Virus record (IMG/VR): IMGVR_UViG_3300025098_000052
Span: 1 to 56,035 of that record
Origin: a virus
Reading direction: 5' to 3' (one strand)
DNA: 56,035 nt
The translations under genes and the position numbers were made by a program. This document shows, piece by piece, positions 22,350 to 30,614 of this stretch; position 1 is the first letter of the stretch, and every line of letters begins with the position of its first letter. The notes below the pieces were generated by a model that was not told where the DNA came from, did no database searches, and saw only the letters and a list, made by a program, of their open reading frames with translations.

Positions 22350-22456
22350 TGTATGTTATACCTATTACGTTGATAATAATATATTTATTAGCTTTTGTTT
22401 GGTTTATATATGACACAGGCAAAGGAGATGATGACGGAAGGAACAGAAGAAGATGA
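22349..22456 (+). CDS. single-helix membrane microprotein (35 aa)
   Basis: MYVIPITLIIIYLLAFVWFI forms one transmembrane helix, followed by a charged tail (DDDGRNRRR). GGAGAG precedes the ATG and the start overlaps the previous stop. Small one-helix proteins in phages are often holin or antiholin parts or inhibit host functions; not decidable here. Confidence 0.55.
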   Translation: MYVIPITLIIIYLLAFVWFIYDTGKGDDDGRNRRR

Positions 22457-22462
22457 CACACG

Positions 22463-22723
22463 ATGATGAAGTTGACCCAAAAGATGACCCACACGATGAC
22501 ATTACTGACAGTCTTGGGAATCTATCTAAAGAGAATACTGACAGCAATGAGCGTCCTGATGAACGTGATACTAGGAGGACAAAACAATCAGACGTTCAGC
22601 GCAAGGAATCACCAGTGGCAGAGAGAGGGAAAGCCTAACGTAGTTTATTTCATTGACATGCTTATCGGCAAAGGTCATTGTGTAGAAGCGTGGGTATATT
22701 GGAAAGTGAGGAGAAAATGGTAG
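22463..22723 (+). CDS. conserved small protein with NQTFSARN motif (86 aa)
   Basis: The C-terminal half (NNQTFSARNHQWQREGKPN, then FIDMLIGKGHCVEAWVYW and a basic end) is a block that I recognise from marine podoviruses, so this frame and not the overlapping one at 22453 is probably real. The N-terminal part has a hydrophobic helix (LLTVLGIYLKRILTAMSVLM) and may be a membrane anchor. The start may instead be the ATG at 22496. Its stop overlaps the recombinase start. Confidence 0.6.
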   Translation: MMKLTQKMTHTMTLLTVLGIYLKRILTAMSVLMNVILGGQNNQTFSARNHQWQREGKPNVVYFIDMLIGKGHCVEAWVYWKVRRKW

Positions 22724-23634
22724 ACATACCTAAACATACATCGAAGCTATCAGCTATTGTAGACTTCTATCTGCACAGTAGTAACTTCTGTAGTCTAAGT
22801 CCTAAGTCACAGAAAGACTATGAGACACACTTGGAAGTAATACTAAAGACTAACGTAGAAGGTAGGCTCTTAGGTAACTACACAGTGCGTAGCATCAAAG
22901 CTAGACACACTAACCTGGCTTACGAGAAGTGGCTTGTGTCTGGTGTACGTACTGCTAACTATCGTAAGGCTATCTTATCTGCTGCATGGAAGTACAGCTT
23001 GAGGTTAGACGTGATGGATAATGACCCAGTACGTTTGATCAAGACGAAGAGCACTAAGCCACGCAAGGTCAAGTGGACTCGTGACCAAGTGTTACTGTTT
23101 CTTGATACAGCATACGGTAACTTCAGGTGGCGCAGCATTGGGTTGATTGTACATATGGCATACGAGTGGGCGCAGCGTGTAGGAGACATGCGTACCTTGA
23201 CTTGGGATAACATTAACTTCAGCGCACAACGTGTTGATTTAACACAAAGTAAACGTGGTGCTGATGTGCACCTACCTATACCTGATGATCTACTATCTAT
23301 GCTTAGACAACAGAGCCAGGACTTTGGATTCCAGAACTACGTAGCACCTAAGACTACACCAGTAGCAGGGGCATATGTACCTTACGCAATTGATCACATC
23401 GATGATGCAATCAACGAAGTCAAGGAAGCTGCAGGACTACCAAAGAAACTAACAGCTATGGATCTACGCAGGACTGCAATCACTGAGATGGTAGAGGCAG
23501 GTGTTGAGACTCTTGAGTTGATGCAAGTGACAGGTCACAGGAATCCTGAGTCAGTCAAGCCATACTTAGTCAACACATTTAGTGGCGCAAGCAATGCGTT
23601 AAACAAAAGGAGGAGCAAGGATGATCAACATTAA
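22717..23634 (+). CDS. int: tyrosine recombinase / integrase-like (305 aa)
   Basis: Site-specific recombinase family. An N-terminal SAM-like core-binding domain (about 8-115) precedes the catalytic domain: box I R154 (EWAQRVGDMRTLTW), box II AMDLRRTAITEM with R251, then H274 (VTGHRNP) and the nucleophile candidate Y283 (KPYLVN). The usual box II histidine of H-x2-R is methionine (M248). The ATG at 22717 is used because GAGGAG lies just before it; an upstream ATG at 22678 is less likely. It could integrate the phage, resolve DNA forms, or be a relic. No attachment site could be identified. Confidence 0.85.
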   Translation: MVDIPKHTSKLSAIVDFYLHSSNFCSLSPKSQKDYETHLEVILKTNVEGRLLGNYTVRSIKARHTNLAYEKWLVSGVRTANYRKAILSAAWKYSLRLDVMDNDPVRLIKTKSTKPRKVKWTRDQVLLFLDTAYGNFRWRSIGLIVHMAYEWAQRVGDMRTLTWDNINFSAQRVDLTQSKRGADVHLPIPDDLLSMLRQQSQDFGFQNYVAPKTTPVAGAYVPYAIDHIDDAINEVKEAAGLPKKLTAMDLRRTAITEMVEAGVETLELMQVTGHRNPESVKPYLVNTFSGASNALNKRRSKDDQH

Positions 23635-24409
23635 GAACTACCTAGAGTCGCTTGATTTAAAAGAAGAATACAGACACAGAGGTGACTGCCCTAAGTGCAA
23701 AGGTAAGAACACATTCACTGCTACACGAGATGGTAGTGCGCTGTTGTACAACTGTTACAAGCTTGACTGTAACACCAAAGGTGTAGTGTCATCAGGTATG
23801 ACAGCAAGAGAGATACAGCGTAAGCTCAAAGGGTATGAAGAACCTGAGTCAGAACACGAGACATTCACTTGGCCTGAGTATGTAGTGACACCTACTGCAG
23901 AACACAGAGATCACGAAAGGTTTATAGGTAGGTGGGGCTTGTATGGTGAGGACTTGATGTACGATGTAATGGATGGACGTGTAGTGTTTCCTATCTATGA
24001 CAGAGGTAAATTAGTTGGAGCTATAGGTAGATGTACATCTTACTCAGGGCAAGTTAAGTGGAAGCGTTACGATAGGACACCTACTGTATTCACTCGTGTC
24101 GTAGGTAAACCTAGTGGTGTCGTAATGATAGTAGAGGATGTTATTAGTGCAACTGTAGCAGCTAAACTATTCCCTGGCTTAACAGGTCTAGCTATACTAG
24201 GTACATCATTTAGTGTGTCTAATATGCAACACTTAGATAATTTCTACAAAGTTATAGTAGCATTAGACCCAGATGCTGCACATAAAACATTAGAGTACAA
24301 GAGAGAGATAGAGGCTTGCACAGGGTTAGAGACTATAGCGTTAAGACTCTATGATGATATTAAATATAAAGTAGAAGCAGACATTAAAAAACTAGAGGAG
24401 ATAGTTTAA
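23621..24409 (+). CDS. DNA primase, T7 gp4A-type without helicase (262 aa)
   Basis: Makes RNA primers for lagging-strand synthesis. An N-terminal zinc-binding domain uses C23, C26, C45 and C50 (GDCPKCKGKN...LYNCYKLDC). The TOPRIM domain has VVFPIYD (about 121-127), the catalytic glutamate E172 in VVMIVEDVISA, and the DPD acid cluster (216-218) in VALDPDAAHK. Unlike T7 gp4 the helicase is a separate gene (25142). Overlaps the recombinase by 14 bp and the next gene by one base. Confidence 0.9.
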   Translation: MINIKNYLESLDLKEEYRHRGDCPKCKGKNTFTATRDGSALLYNCYKLDCNTKGVVSSGMTAREIQRKLKGYEEPESEHETFTWPEYVVTPTAEHRDHERFIGRWGLYGEDLMYDVMDGRVVFPIYDRGKLVGAIGRCTSYSGQVKWKRYDRTPTVFTRVVGKPSGVVMIVEDVISATVAAKLFPGLTGLAILGTSFSVSNMQHLDNFYKVIVALDPDAAHKTLEYKREIEACTGLETIALRLYDDIKYKVEADIKKLEEIV

Positions 24410-24603
24410 TGACACCAAGAGAAGAAGCAGAGTTAGAAGCAAAGATAACACACGAAGCATTTATTAAGTGGGTAAAGGTTACCTTCTACTGGATAATGGC
24501 AATGCTATTAGTACTAGCGTACTTTAACTTCGGAGTAGATAACAAAACAGGTAGCCAGTACAACGGTGCAGTATACGCACCCAAAAATATAGGAGACAAG
24601 TAA
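24409..24603 (+). CDS. single-helix membrane protein (64 aa)
   Basis: Acidic N-terminus (MTPREEAELEAKITHEAFIK), one transmembrane helix (about 22-42, VKVTFYWIMAMLLVLAYFNF), then a polar tail of about 20 residues. Located between primase and helicase genes, so it might tie replication to the membrane; this is inference. Confidence 0.65.
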   Translation: MTPREEAELEAKITHEAFIKWVKVTFYWIMAMLLVLAYFNFGVDNKTGSQYNGAVYAPKNIGDK

Positions 24604-24818
24604 TGCAACCAAAGAATGTACCATGTCATATCCGTATCAAGGTAGAGCCAACGCAGCAGCAGAAAGGTAGAGCCTGTCGCTTACACGGTAAAGACTTCAA
24701 GAGTATAGCTGACGCAGCGAGACACTGGAATGTGAACTACTCGTGGGCAGCAGAACAAGTTAGTAAAGGATGGAACAAAGAAGGTTTCCCTCAAAAGTAT
24801 AGGAAGAGTTATGTCTGA
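24603..24818 (+). CDS. small putative DNA-binding protein (71 aa)
   Basis: Basic protein. The segment GKDFKSIADAARHWNVNYSW followed by AAEQVSKGW resembles the NUMOD-type helix-turn-helix found in homing endonucleases and phage regulators, but no nuclease domain is present. One base overlap with the upstream gene; overlaps the next by 8 bp. Confidence 0.6.
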   Translation: MQPKNVPCHIRIKVEPTQQQKGRACRLHGKDFKSIADAARHWNVNYSWAAEQVSKGWNKEGFPQKYRKSYV

Positions 24819-24960
24819 ACAATACTGTACAACAAAAGGTTTAGGGTGGGCATTCTTAACGTGTGCATTTCTTATAGTAGGTGTGCCTGTACTGATGTGG
24901 TTAGCCTTAGAGGGCAGCAGTTGGTATGAAACATTTAGCATGATGAATCCAATGTGGTGA
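24811..24960 (+). CDS. small membrane protein (49 aa)
   Basis: MSEQYCTTKGLGWAFLTCAF continues into a transmembrane helix LIVGVPVLMWLAL (about 11-33), then a Met-rich tail. Overlaps the upstream gene by 8 bp with GGAAGAG before the ATG. Unknown role. Confidence 0.55.
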   Translation: MSEQYCTTKGLGWAFLTCAFLIVGVPVLMWLALEGSSWYETFSMMNPMW

Positions 24961-24964
24961 TGGC

Positions 24965-25126
24965 ATGAAAAAGACAGCAATAATAGATGAACGTGTACCG
25001 TTAGGAAAAGTATACGTTGACTTGACAGTAGATGAAGTGTTAGAGGCGTGTAAGAGATACGCATCAGACAAAGCATTTGATGAGGAGTTAGATAAGATAT
25101 ACAACAAGGAGACAAGTTTTGATTAG
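24965..25126 (+). CDS. small hypothetical protein (53 aa)
   Basis: MKKTAIIDERVPLGKVYVDL then a helix TVDEVLEACKRYASDKAFDE and a charged end. Lies in the gap before the helicase gene; its frame is fully open and in phase with operon spacing. Confidence 0.55.
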   Translation: MKKTAIIDERVPLGKVYVDLTVDEVLEACKRYASDKAFDEELDKIYNKETSFD

Positions 25127-25141
25127 AGAGAGGAGATACAC

Positions 25142-26371
25142 ATGATGGAACTAGCATTAATCCGTACTATGTTGGACAAAGAGTTCTACGATAATCACAA
25201 GGGTATACGTTGTCCAGATAAGATATTTAGTAAAGATGCACGTAAGATTAAGCAGACGCTTGACTACGCTATGGATACATACGGTAAGAACATTACACCT
25301 ACAGAGTTAGAGTCTCTGTTCTTTGTTAACAATACCAGTATGACTACAGCTAACAAGTTAGTCTTTAATGAGTTGTTTCAAAAGGTTGCACGAGAGAAGC
25401 CACTATCTACAGAGATAGCTGATGATGTATTGTCTAAGTTATTTCAACAGGTAGTAGGTGAAGAGATTGCTAACCTTGGTTTTGATTACGTCAACGGATC
25501 ACAGTCTAGCCTCGAACCCTTGAGAAACATACTGAGTAATTACCAAGATGATTTCCTACCCAACCTCAAGGTAGAGTGGGATGATACAAGTATTGATACA
25601 CTACTAAAAGCCAACGACATACAGTCACAATGGAAGTGGAACATACCTACGCTTAGGCGTAAGACAGAGGGCATCAGCGCAGGACACCTGGTTGTTGTAG
25701 GTGCTAGACCTAACACAGGTAAGACTAGCTTTCATGCTAGTACAATAGCTGCGCCTGATGGCTTTGCTTCACAGGGTGCTAAGTGTATGGTTCTGTGTAA
25801 CGAAGAAAGTTATGAACGTGTAGGTGCAAGATACCTTAGTGCCGCTACAAGTATGAGCATGGATGAAGTTAAGACTAACATGGCGGTGGCTGCATTACGT
25901 TACGATCCAGTAGAAAAGAACGTCTTTATCAAAGACAGCACAGGTAAAGACATGGCATGGGTTGAGGCTATCATCAAAGCATACGAGCCTGACATTGTAG
26001 TGCTTGATATGGGTGACAAGTTTGCATCGAAGACAAGTGATAAGTCGGACATCTATCTTAAGGAAGCAGCCATACATGCACGTAACATATCTAAGGAACA
26101 CAAGTGTGCAATCATATGGATGTCACAGTTGAGTGCAGCAGCAGAAGGTTTGGTACATCCTGATCAATCTATGCTTGAAGGTAGCCGTACTGGTAAAGCA
26201 GCGGAAGCTGACTTGATGATTCTTATTTCAAAGAACAAGGTGGTTGAAGGACAAGATGAAGAAGAAAGTAACCAACGGCATCTTTGTATAGCCAAGAACA
26301 AACTCAAGGGTGGATGGCATGGTACTATTCACTGTGAGTTAGATGGAGATAGGAGTCAGTACTTAGCATGA
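25142..26371 (+). CDS. replicative DNA helicase, DnaB/gp4-type RecA fold (409 aa)
   Basis: Hexameric 5'-3' helicase that unwinds DNA ahead of the polymerase. Residues about 1-150 form a helical N-terminal domain; the motor domain has Walker A GARPNTGKT (187-195), the catalytic glutamate after beta-2 (LCNEES, E221), Walker B IVVLDMGDK (D289), the H3-like WMSQLS, and the arginine-finger region near SRTGKAAEADLMILIS. ATG codons at 25142 and 25145 are both possible. It overlaps the DNA polymerase gene by 4 bp. Confidence 0.9.
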   Translation: MMELALIRTMLDKEFYDNHKGIRCPDKIFSKDARKIKQTLDYAMDTYGKNITPTELESLFFVNNTSMTTANKLVFNELFQKVAREKPLSTEIADDVLSKLFQQVVGEEIANLGFDYVNGSQSSLEPLRNILSNYQDDFLPNLKVEWDDTSIDTLLKANDIQSQWKWNIPTLRRKTEGISAGHLVVVGARPNTGKTSFHASTIAAPDGFASQGAKCMVLCNEESYERVGARYLSAATSMSMDEVKTNMAVAALRYDPVEKNVFIKDSTGKDMAWVEAIIKAYEPDIVVLDMGDKFASKTSDKSDIYLKEAAIHARNISKEHKCAIIWMSQLSAAAEGLVHPDQSMLEGSRTGKAAEADLMILISKNKVVEGQDEEESNQRHLCIAKNKLKGGWHGTIHCELDGDRSQYLA

Positions 26372-28416
26372 GACTTGTAGTTGATGTAGAAAACACAATC
26401 ACCAAACGAGAGAAGAAGAACATCCTTGATCCGTTTGAACCTGGGCTTGAGCTTGTGCAAGTAGGTATGCAGAATGTAGACAACACTGACGAGACATACC
26501 TATTCACACTTAACCATAAAGAAGATCAAGATGTTGGTGGCTCAAGGGCTATGAACATTCAGCTTATACTGGATAACACAACGCTCTTGATCATGCACAA
26601 TGCACAACATGACTTGATGTGGCTGTGGGAATCAGGCTTCAAGTATGACGGTGACATCTATGACACGATGTTAGCTGAGTATTTGTTACAGCGTGGTCAG
26701 AAAGAACCTATAAGTTTAGAAGTTTGCGCTGAACGTAGGAATCTAAACTATCAGAAGCAAGACACTCTCAAGGAGTATTACAAGAAAGGATACAACACCA
26801 ATGAGATACCTTTACAAGAGCTTCTTTTTTATCTTAGGAGTGACCTCGACATTACTCGTGAGTTGTACTTTGCCTTGGAACAAGACTACGCACAGCCAGA
26901 AGCAGAGTCCTTACATAGAGTTAAAGACATTACCTTCCGCACCTGTAAAGCCCTCACCAGAATGTATATGTCAGGAATCCGTGTGGACAGAACCGCCCTT
27001 CAGCAGGTCCGACTAGAGTTTGAGAAAGAGAAAGCTGAGATAGAGGATAGGCTACAACGTAAGACTCGTAAGCTTATGGGTGACACACCTGTTAATCTCA
27101 ATAGCCCTGAGCAAGTATCTCAAGTTATCTTTAGCAGACGTGTGCACAACAAAAAAGAATGGGCTGACTTGTTTGACTACACTGAGACACAGCAAGAGTT
27201 TAGAGAAGCAATAGAAGCAAATAGTTCTATCGTTAGAAAAACTAAAGCTAGTACTTGTCCTGAATGTAATGGGCGTGGCTTAGTACACAAGCTGCGTAAG
27301 GATGGTACACTCTACAAGCTACCAACTAAATGTAAGCCATGTGACAGTAGAGGTTATCTACTAACTAAAACTAAAGAGGTGGCAGGTTTATGTTTCTCTG
27401 CACCAAGTAAGAAATGGATAAGTGCAAATGGTTTCAGTACTAGTAAGGGCAACCTTGAAAGTCTTATGGCTACCGCTACAAGCAACGGCATGGAGTCTGC
27501 TCTTGATTTTCTTACTGACCTTAAGCGCCTCTCTGCTATTAGCAGTTACCTTAGTAGCTTCGTGGATGGTATCGACATATATACCAAGCCAGACGGATTC
27601 TTACACGTTAACCTTACCCAAAGTGTTACCAGTACAGGTAGATTTTCTGGACGAAATCCCAACATGCAAAACATGCCAAGAGGAGGAACATTCCCAGTGA
27701 AGCGTGTATTCATATCACGATGGGAGGGTGGACAGATAATGGAATGTGACTTTGCTCAATTGGAGTTTCGAGTTGCTGCATTCCTCTCACAGGACAGCAC
27801 AGCCATGCAGGAGATAGATACAGGGTTTGATGTGCACTCCTACACGGCTAAGGTTATCAGTGATGCAGGGCAGCCTACAGCCAGGCAAGCAGCAAAGGAA
27901 CATACATTTGCCCCACTCTTCGGGGCTACAGGGTATGGTAGATCAAAGGCTGTAGCCGCCTACTACAAACACTTTAATGAGAAATACAAAGGTGTAGCTA
28001 AGTGGCATAAGAAGTTAGGTGATGAAGCCATGAGGTTTCTCAAGATAACTAACGTAAGCGGTAGACAGTATGCGTTTCCTGATGTTACTCGTAGGAGTAA
28101 TGGTAACGTATCACACTTCACTATGATTAAGAACTACCCTGTCCAAGGATTTGCTACAGGTGACATCGTGCCTGTTGTACTACTAGAGTTTGAGCGATTG
28201 CTTGAACCTTTACATTCATGCCTAGTCAATACGGTACACGATTCAATGGTGATAGATGTACACCCTGATGAAGTAAAAAAAGTTTTGACTATAGTGGATA
28301 CTATTAACTCTAATCTAAACTGTGTTATAAAAGACGCATACGATGTAGAAATGAATGTGCCTTTATTATTAGAAGCTAAAATAGGAAAGAATTGGCTTGA
28401 CACAGTTGATGTTTAG
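26368..28416 (+). CDS. family A DNA polymerase with zinc-finger insert (682 aa)
   Basis: Replicative polymerase. The 3'-5' exonuclease has D6/E8 (VVDVEN), N78...D82 and Y155-x3-D159. A DnaJ-type zinc finger, CPECNGRG (C297, C300) and CKPCDSRG (C322, C325), sits between exonuclease and polymerase, the hallmark first reported in phage HMO-2011. Polymerase motif A is DFAQLEFR (D461), the O-helix is RQAAKEHTFAPLFG (R506, K510, F514, F518), and motif C is VHDS (D625). F514 corresponds to E. coli F762, and F518 to Y766. The overlap with the helicase gene suggests coupled expression. Confidence 0.95.
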   Translation: MRLVVDVENTITKREKKNILDPFEPGLELVQVGMQNVDNTDETYLFTLNHKEDQDVGGSRAMNIQLILDNTTLLIMHNAQHDLMWLWESGFKYDGDIYDTMLAEYLLQRGQKEPISLEVCAERRNLNYQKQDTLKEYYKKGYNTNEIPLQELLFYLRSDLDITRELYFALEQDYAQPEAESLHRVKDITFRTCKALTRMYMSGIRVDRTALQQVRLEFEKEKAEIEDRLQRKTRKLMGDTPVNLNSPEQVSQVIFSRRVHNKKEWADLFDYTETQQEFREAIEANSSIVRKTKASTCPECNGRGLVHKLRKDGTLYKLPTKCKPCDSRGYLLTKTKEVAGLCFSAPSKKWISANGFSTSKGNLESLMATATSNGMESALDFLTDLKRLSAISSYLSSFVDGIDIYTKPDGFLHVNLTQSVTSTGRFSGRNPNMQNMPRGGTFPVKRVFISRWEGGQIMECDFAQLEFRVAAFLSQDSTAMQEIDTGFDVHSYTAKVISDAGQPTARQAAKEHTFAPLFGATGYGRSKAVAAYYKHFNEKYKGVAKWHKKLGDEAMRFLKITNVSGRQYAFPDVTRRSNGNVSHFTMIKNYPVQGFATGDIVPVVLLEFERLLEPLHSCLVNTVHDSMVIDVHPDEVKKVLTIVDTINSNLNCVIKDAYDVEMNVPLLLEAKIGKNWLDTVDV

Positions 28417-28424
28417 GGTATAAC
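28397..28424 (+). promoter_or_regulatory. internal sigma-70-like promoter
   Basis: TTGACA (28397-28402), 16-bp spacer, TATAAC (28419-28424), overlapping the end of the polymerase gene. Expected start near 28431, about 30 nt before the next gene. It has the same boxes and spacer as the leftward promoter at 17042-17069. Confidence 0.55.
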
Positions 28425-28460
28425 TAACCATCTTTAACTTTAAAAGGAAGTAAGTAAAAC

Positions 28461-29330
28461 ATGAATACAGAACTAGCTATACAAAACGATTTAGGTATGT
28501 CTCTTGCAGAGGCAGTAGGTGTAACTCCTCAAAGTGGTGGCGAAAGAAAGACTGCTGCTTTACCTAGAGTAAACCTCATGCACACTGGTATCATGGGTGA
28601 GATTGACGTTAACGGAAAGTCTATCAAGACTGAAGTTGTACCATCAGGATCATACAAGATTACAAGAGGTGAGGGAGATGTTGTCTACGCAACTAGTCCT
28701 ACTGTACGTATCTTTGCAATCCGACAGCAGTGGTCTAAGTGGGATGCCAAAGAAGAGATGATGATGAAAACAGTCATGTCTAGCGATCTAAAGGGTGACC
28801 TTAAAGATAACGTTGGTACATTTAATCTAGGTAGACCATCAGGCTACATTGAAGATTGGGATAGCGTACCTGAAAAGACTAAGGATTTGATTCGCAGTAT
28901 CAAGCGCAAGAAGATTCTCTTTGGTGAGTTATCCGCAACAGGTGTCACTGATGAAGCAGGTAATGTAGTGGATGCAATCACTAATATACCTTTCTCTTTT
29001 GAAGTACCACCTTCAAGCATTAAGTCTTTAGACTCTGCAGTAAATGCATTGGGCCGTAAGAACATACTACCTATACAGTGTACACTTAAGCTTGGTGCTA
29101 ATTTAGTTAACTCAAATACAGGTAATAGTTTTGCCGTTATGACTTTAGATACAGGTGATAAGGTAGAGTTAAAACCTGATGATCAGGAAACCTTGCACAA
29201 CTTCTTAGCTTACATAACTACTCAAAACGAATACATCTTAAATGAGTGGGCTGATAAGAACAAGGACACTATCTCTGATGATGATGCTGCAATAGTGGCA
29301 GAGTTTGTTAACGTAGAAGAGGCAGACTAA
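28461..29330 (+). CDS. conserved replication-module protein, ssDNA-binding candidate (289 aa)
   Basis: Not clearly assigned. Position between polymerase and exonuclease matches that of T7 gp2.5 and related single-stranded DNA-binding proteins. It has a beta-rich body (VPSGSYKITRGEGDVVYATS, then FAIRQQWSKWD) and an acidic C-terminus ending FVNVEEAD after a DDDAA run, as in many SSBs. There is no standard OB-fold signature that I can name. It has its own predicted promoter, which fits a product needed in quantity. Confidence 0.55.
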   Translation: MNTELAIQNDLGMSLAEAVGVTPQSGGERKTAALPRVNLMHTGIMGEIDVNGKSIKTEVVPSGSYKITRGEGDVVYATSPTVRIFAIRQQWSKWDAKEEMMMKTVMSSDLKGDLKDNVGTFNLGRPSGYIEDWDSVPEKTKDLIRSIKRKKILFGELSATGVTDEAGNVVDAITNIPFSFEVPPSSIKSLDSAVNALGRKNILPIQCTLKLGANLVNSNTGNSFAVMTLDTGDKVELKPDDQETLHNFLAYITTQNEYILNEWADKNKDTISDDDAAIVAEFVNVEEAD

Positions 29331-30199
29331 TGAATCACCCTGCTGAACTAGCTGTCTTTGAATACCTTGGCAAAGCTGTTAATGGTGAGACAAGTATGGC
29401 TGAAGACATTCGTAAGCAAGTTGCTTCTGATGTTGAGGCTGCATTAGAGAAGCAGTTCAGCAGTGGGCCTCGTGACAAGTTTAGACTAAGGATGTCCAAC
29501 ATTGGGCGTCCTACTTGTCAGCTATGGTTTGAGAAGAATGACCCTGAAGATAAGACACCACTACCACCACACTTCTTGATTAACATGATCATAGGAGACA
29601 TTGTGGAAGCAGTGTTCAAGGGGCTTCTTCGTGCTGCTGAAGTAGACTTCAAAGATAATGATAGCGTAACTTTAAAACTAGGAGATGGTACTGAAATAAA
29701 AGGTGAGTACGACATGGTACTTGATGGTAGGGTAGATGACGTTAAGTCAGCTTCTCCCTGGTCATACAAGAACAAGTTTGTAAACCTCGAAAGTCTAGCT
29801 AAGAGTGATAGCTTCGGGTATATATCTCAGCTTGTTGGATACGCTAAGGCTGCTGAGTTAGACGTTGGTGGTTGGTGGGTAGTCAACAAGGCTAACGGTG
29901 AGTTCAAATATGTGGATGCAAGCTCCGTAGACGAGCCTACAGTTATGCAAGAGATTGAAGAGACAGTAGAGTACATCAATGAGGATAAACCTTTTGAGCG
30001 TTGCTTTGAGGCGATCCCTGAGACACACTTCCGTAAGCTTACTGGTAATCTAAAGCTTGGACCTGAGTGTGGATTCTGTTCATTCAAACATAAGTGTTGG
30101 CCTAATCTACAAACTCGTACTGCTGTAATGTCTAAAGCAAAGACACCACCAATGGTAGACTACGTACTGTTGAGTCCTGAGTATGCGGAAGCACATTAA
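29330..30199 (+). CDS. Cas4/RecB-like PD-(D/E)XK exonuclease with Fe-S cysteines (289 aa)
   Basis: Predicted 5'-3' DNA exonuclease for host DNA breakdown or recombination. Nuclease motifs: GD...E (D90, E93), GEYDMVLDG (D128), DDVK (D137, K139) and Q167 in SQLVGY. Four cysteines fit an iron-sulfur cluster of the Cas4/AddB type: C63 in RPTCQLW, then C247-x2-C250-x5-C256 (ECGFCSFKHKC). The gene joins the upstream one by one base and overlaps endonuclease I by 17 bp, suggesting that the two nucleases act together. Confidence 0.82.
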   Translation: MNHPAELAVFEYLGKAVNGETSMAEDIRKQVASDVEAALEKQFSSGPRDKFRLRMSNIGRPTCQLWFEKNDPEDKTPLPPHFLINMIIGDIVEAVFKGLLRAAEVDFKDNDSVTLKLGDGTEIKGEYDMVLDGRVDDVKSASPWSYKNKFVNLESLAKSDSFGYISQLVGYAKAAELDVGGWWVVNKANGEFKYVDASSVDEPTVMQEIEETVEYINEDKPFERCFEAIPETHFRKLTGNLKLGPECGFCSFKHKCWPNLQTRTAVMSKAKTPPMVDYVLLSPEYAEAH

Positions 30200-30614
30200 A
30201 GGTAGGTATCGCAGTGGCCTGGAGAAAGAGGTTGCTGCGTACTTACGTAAGACACAAAAGAAAGTCAGATACGAAGTACTGAAAGTAGAGTGGGAGGATT
30301 TACGTTACCGCACCTACACACCAGACTTCGTGTTAGACAACGGTATTATCATTGAGACAAAAGGTATATTTGATAGTGAGGATAGACGTAAGCATCGTGA
30401 GATACAGAGACAGCATCCTGAGTTAGACATACGGTTTGTCTTTAGTAATGCAAAAGCTAAGTTGTACAAGGGTGCAAAGTCTAGATACTTTAACTGGTGT
30501 GATCAACATAAGTTTCAGTGGGCTAATCGTGTGATACCTGAAGATTGGTTAAAAGAAAAAGGTAAAGAGATTACATTTAAGAAGATAGAATTAAAAACAA
30601 AAAGGAAATGCTGA
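30183..30614 (+). CDS. T7 endonuclease I-like Holliday junction resolvase (143 aa)
   Basis: Resolves branched DNA during replication and packaging, and helps degrade host DNA in T7. Catalytic residues in the PD-(D/E)XK pattern are E14 (RSGLEKE), D48 (YTPDFVL), E58 and K60 (IIETKG), matching T7 gp3 E20, D55, E65 and K67. Length is close to the 149 aa of T7 gp3. The C-terminus is basic. It overlaps the exonuclease by 17 bp. Confidence 0.9.
   Translation: MRKHIKGRYRSGLEKEVAAYLRKTQKKVRYEVLKVEWEDLRYRTYTPDFVLDNGIIIETKGIFDSEDRRKHREIQRQHPELDIRFVFSNAKAKLYKGAKSRYFNWCDQHKFQWANRVIPEDWLKEKGKEITFKKIELKTKRKC

Noticed and set aside
22453-22638. 61-codon highly charged frame with an ATGA overlap
   Set aside because: It overlaps the 86-codon frame at 22463, whose C-terminal part looks like a conserved phage protein; the charged frame resembles the +1 reading of that gene. 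The choice is not certain.
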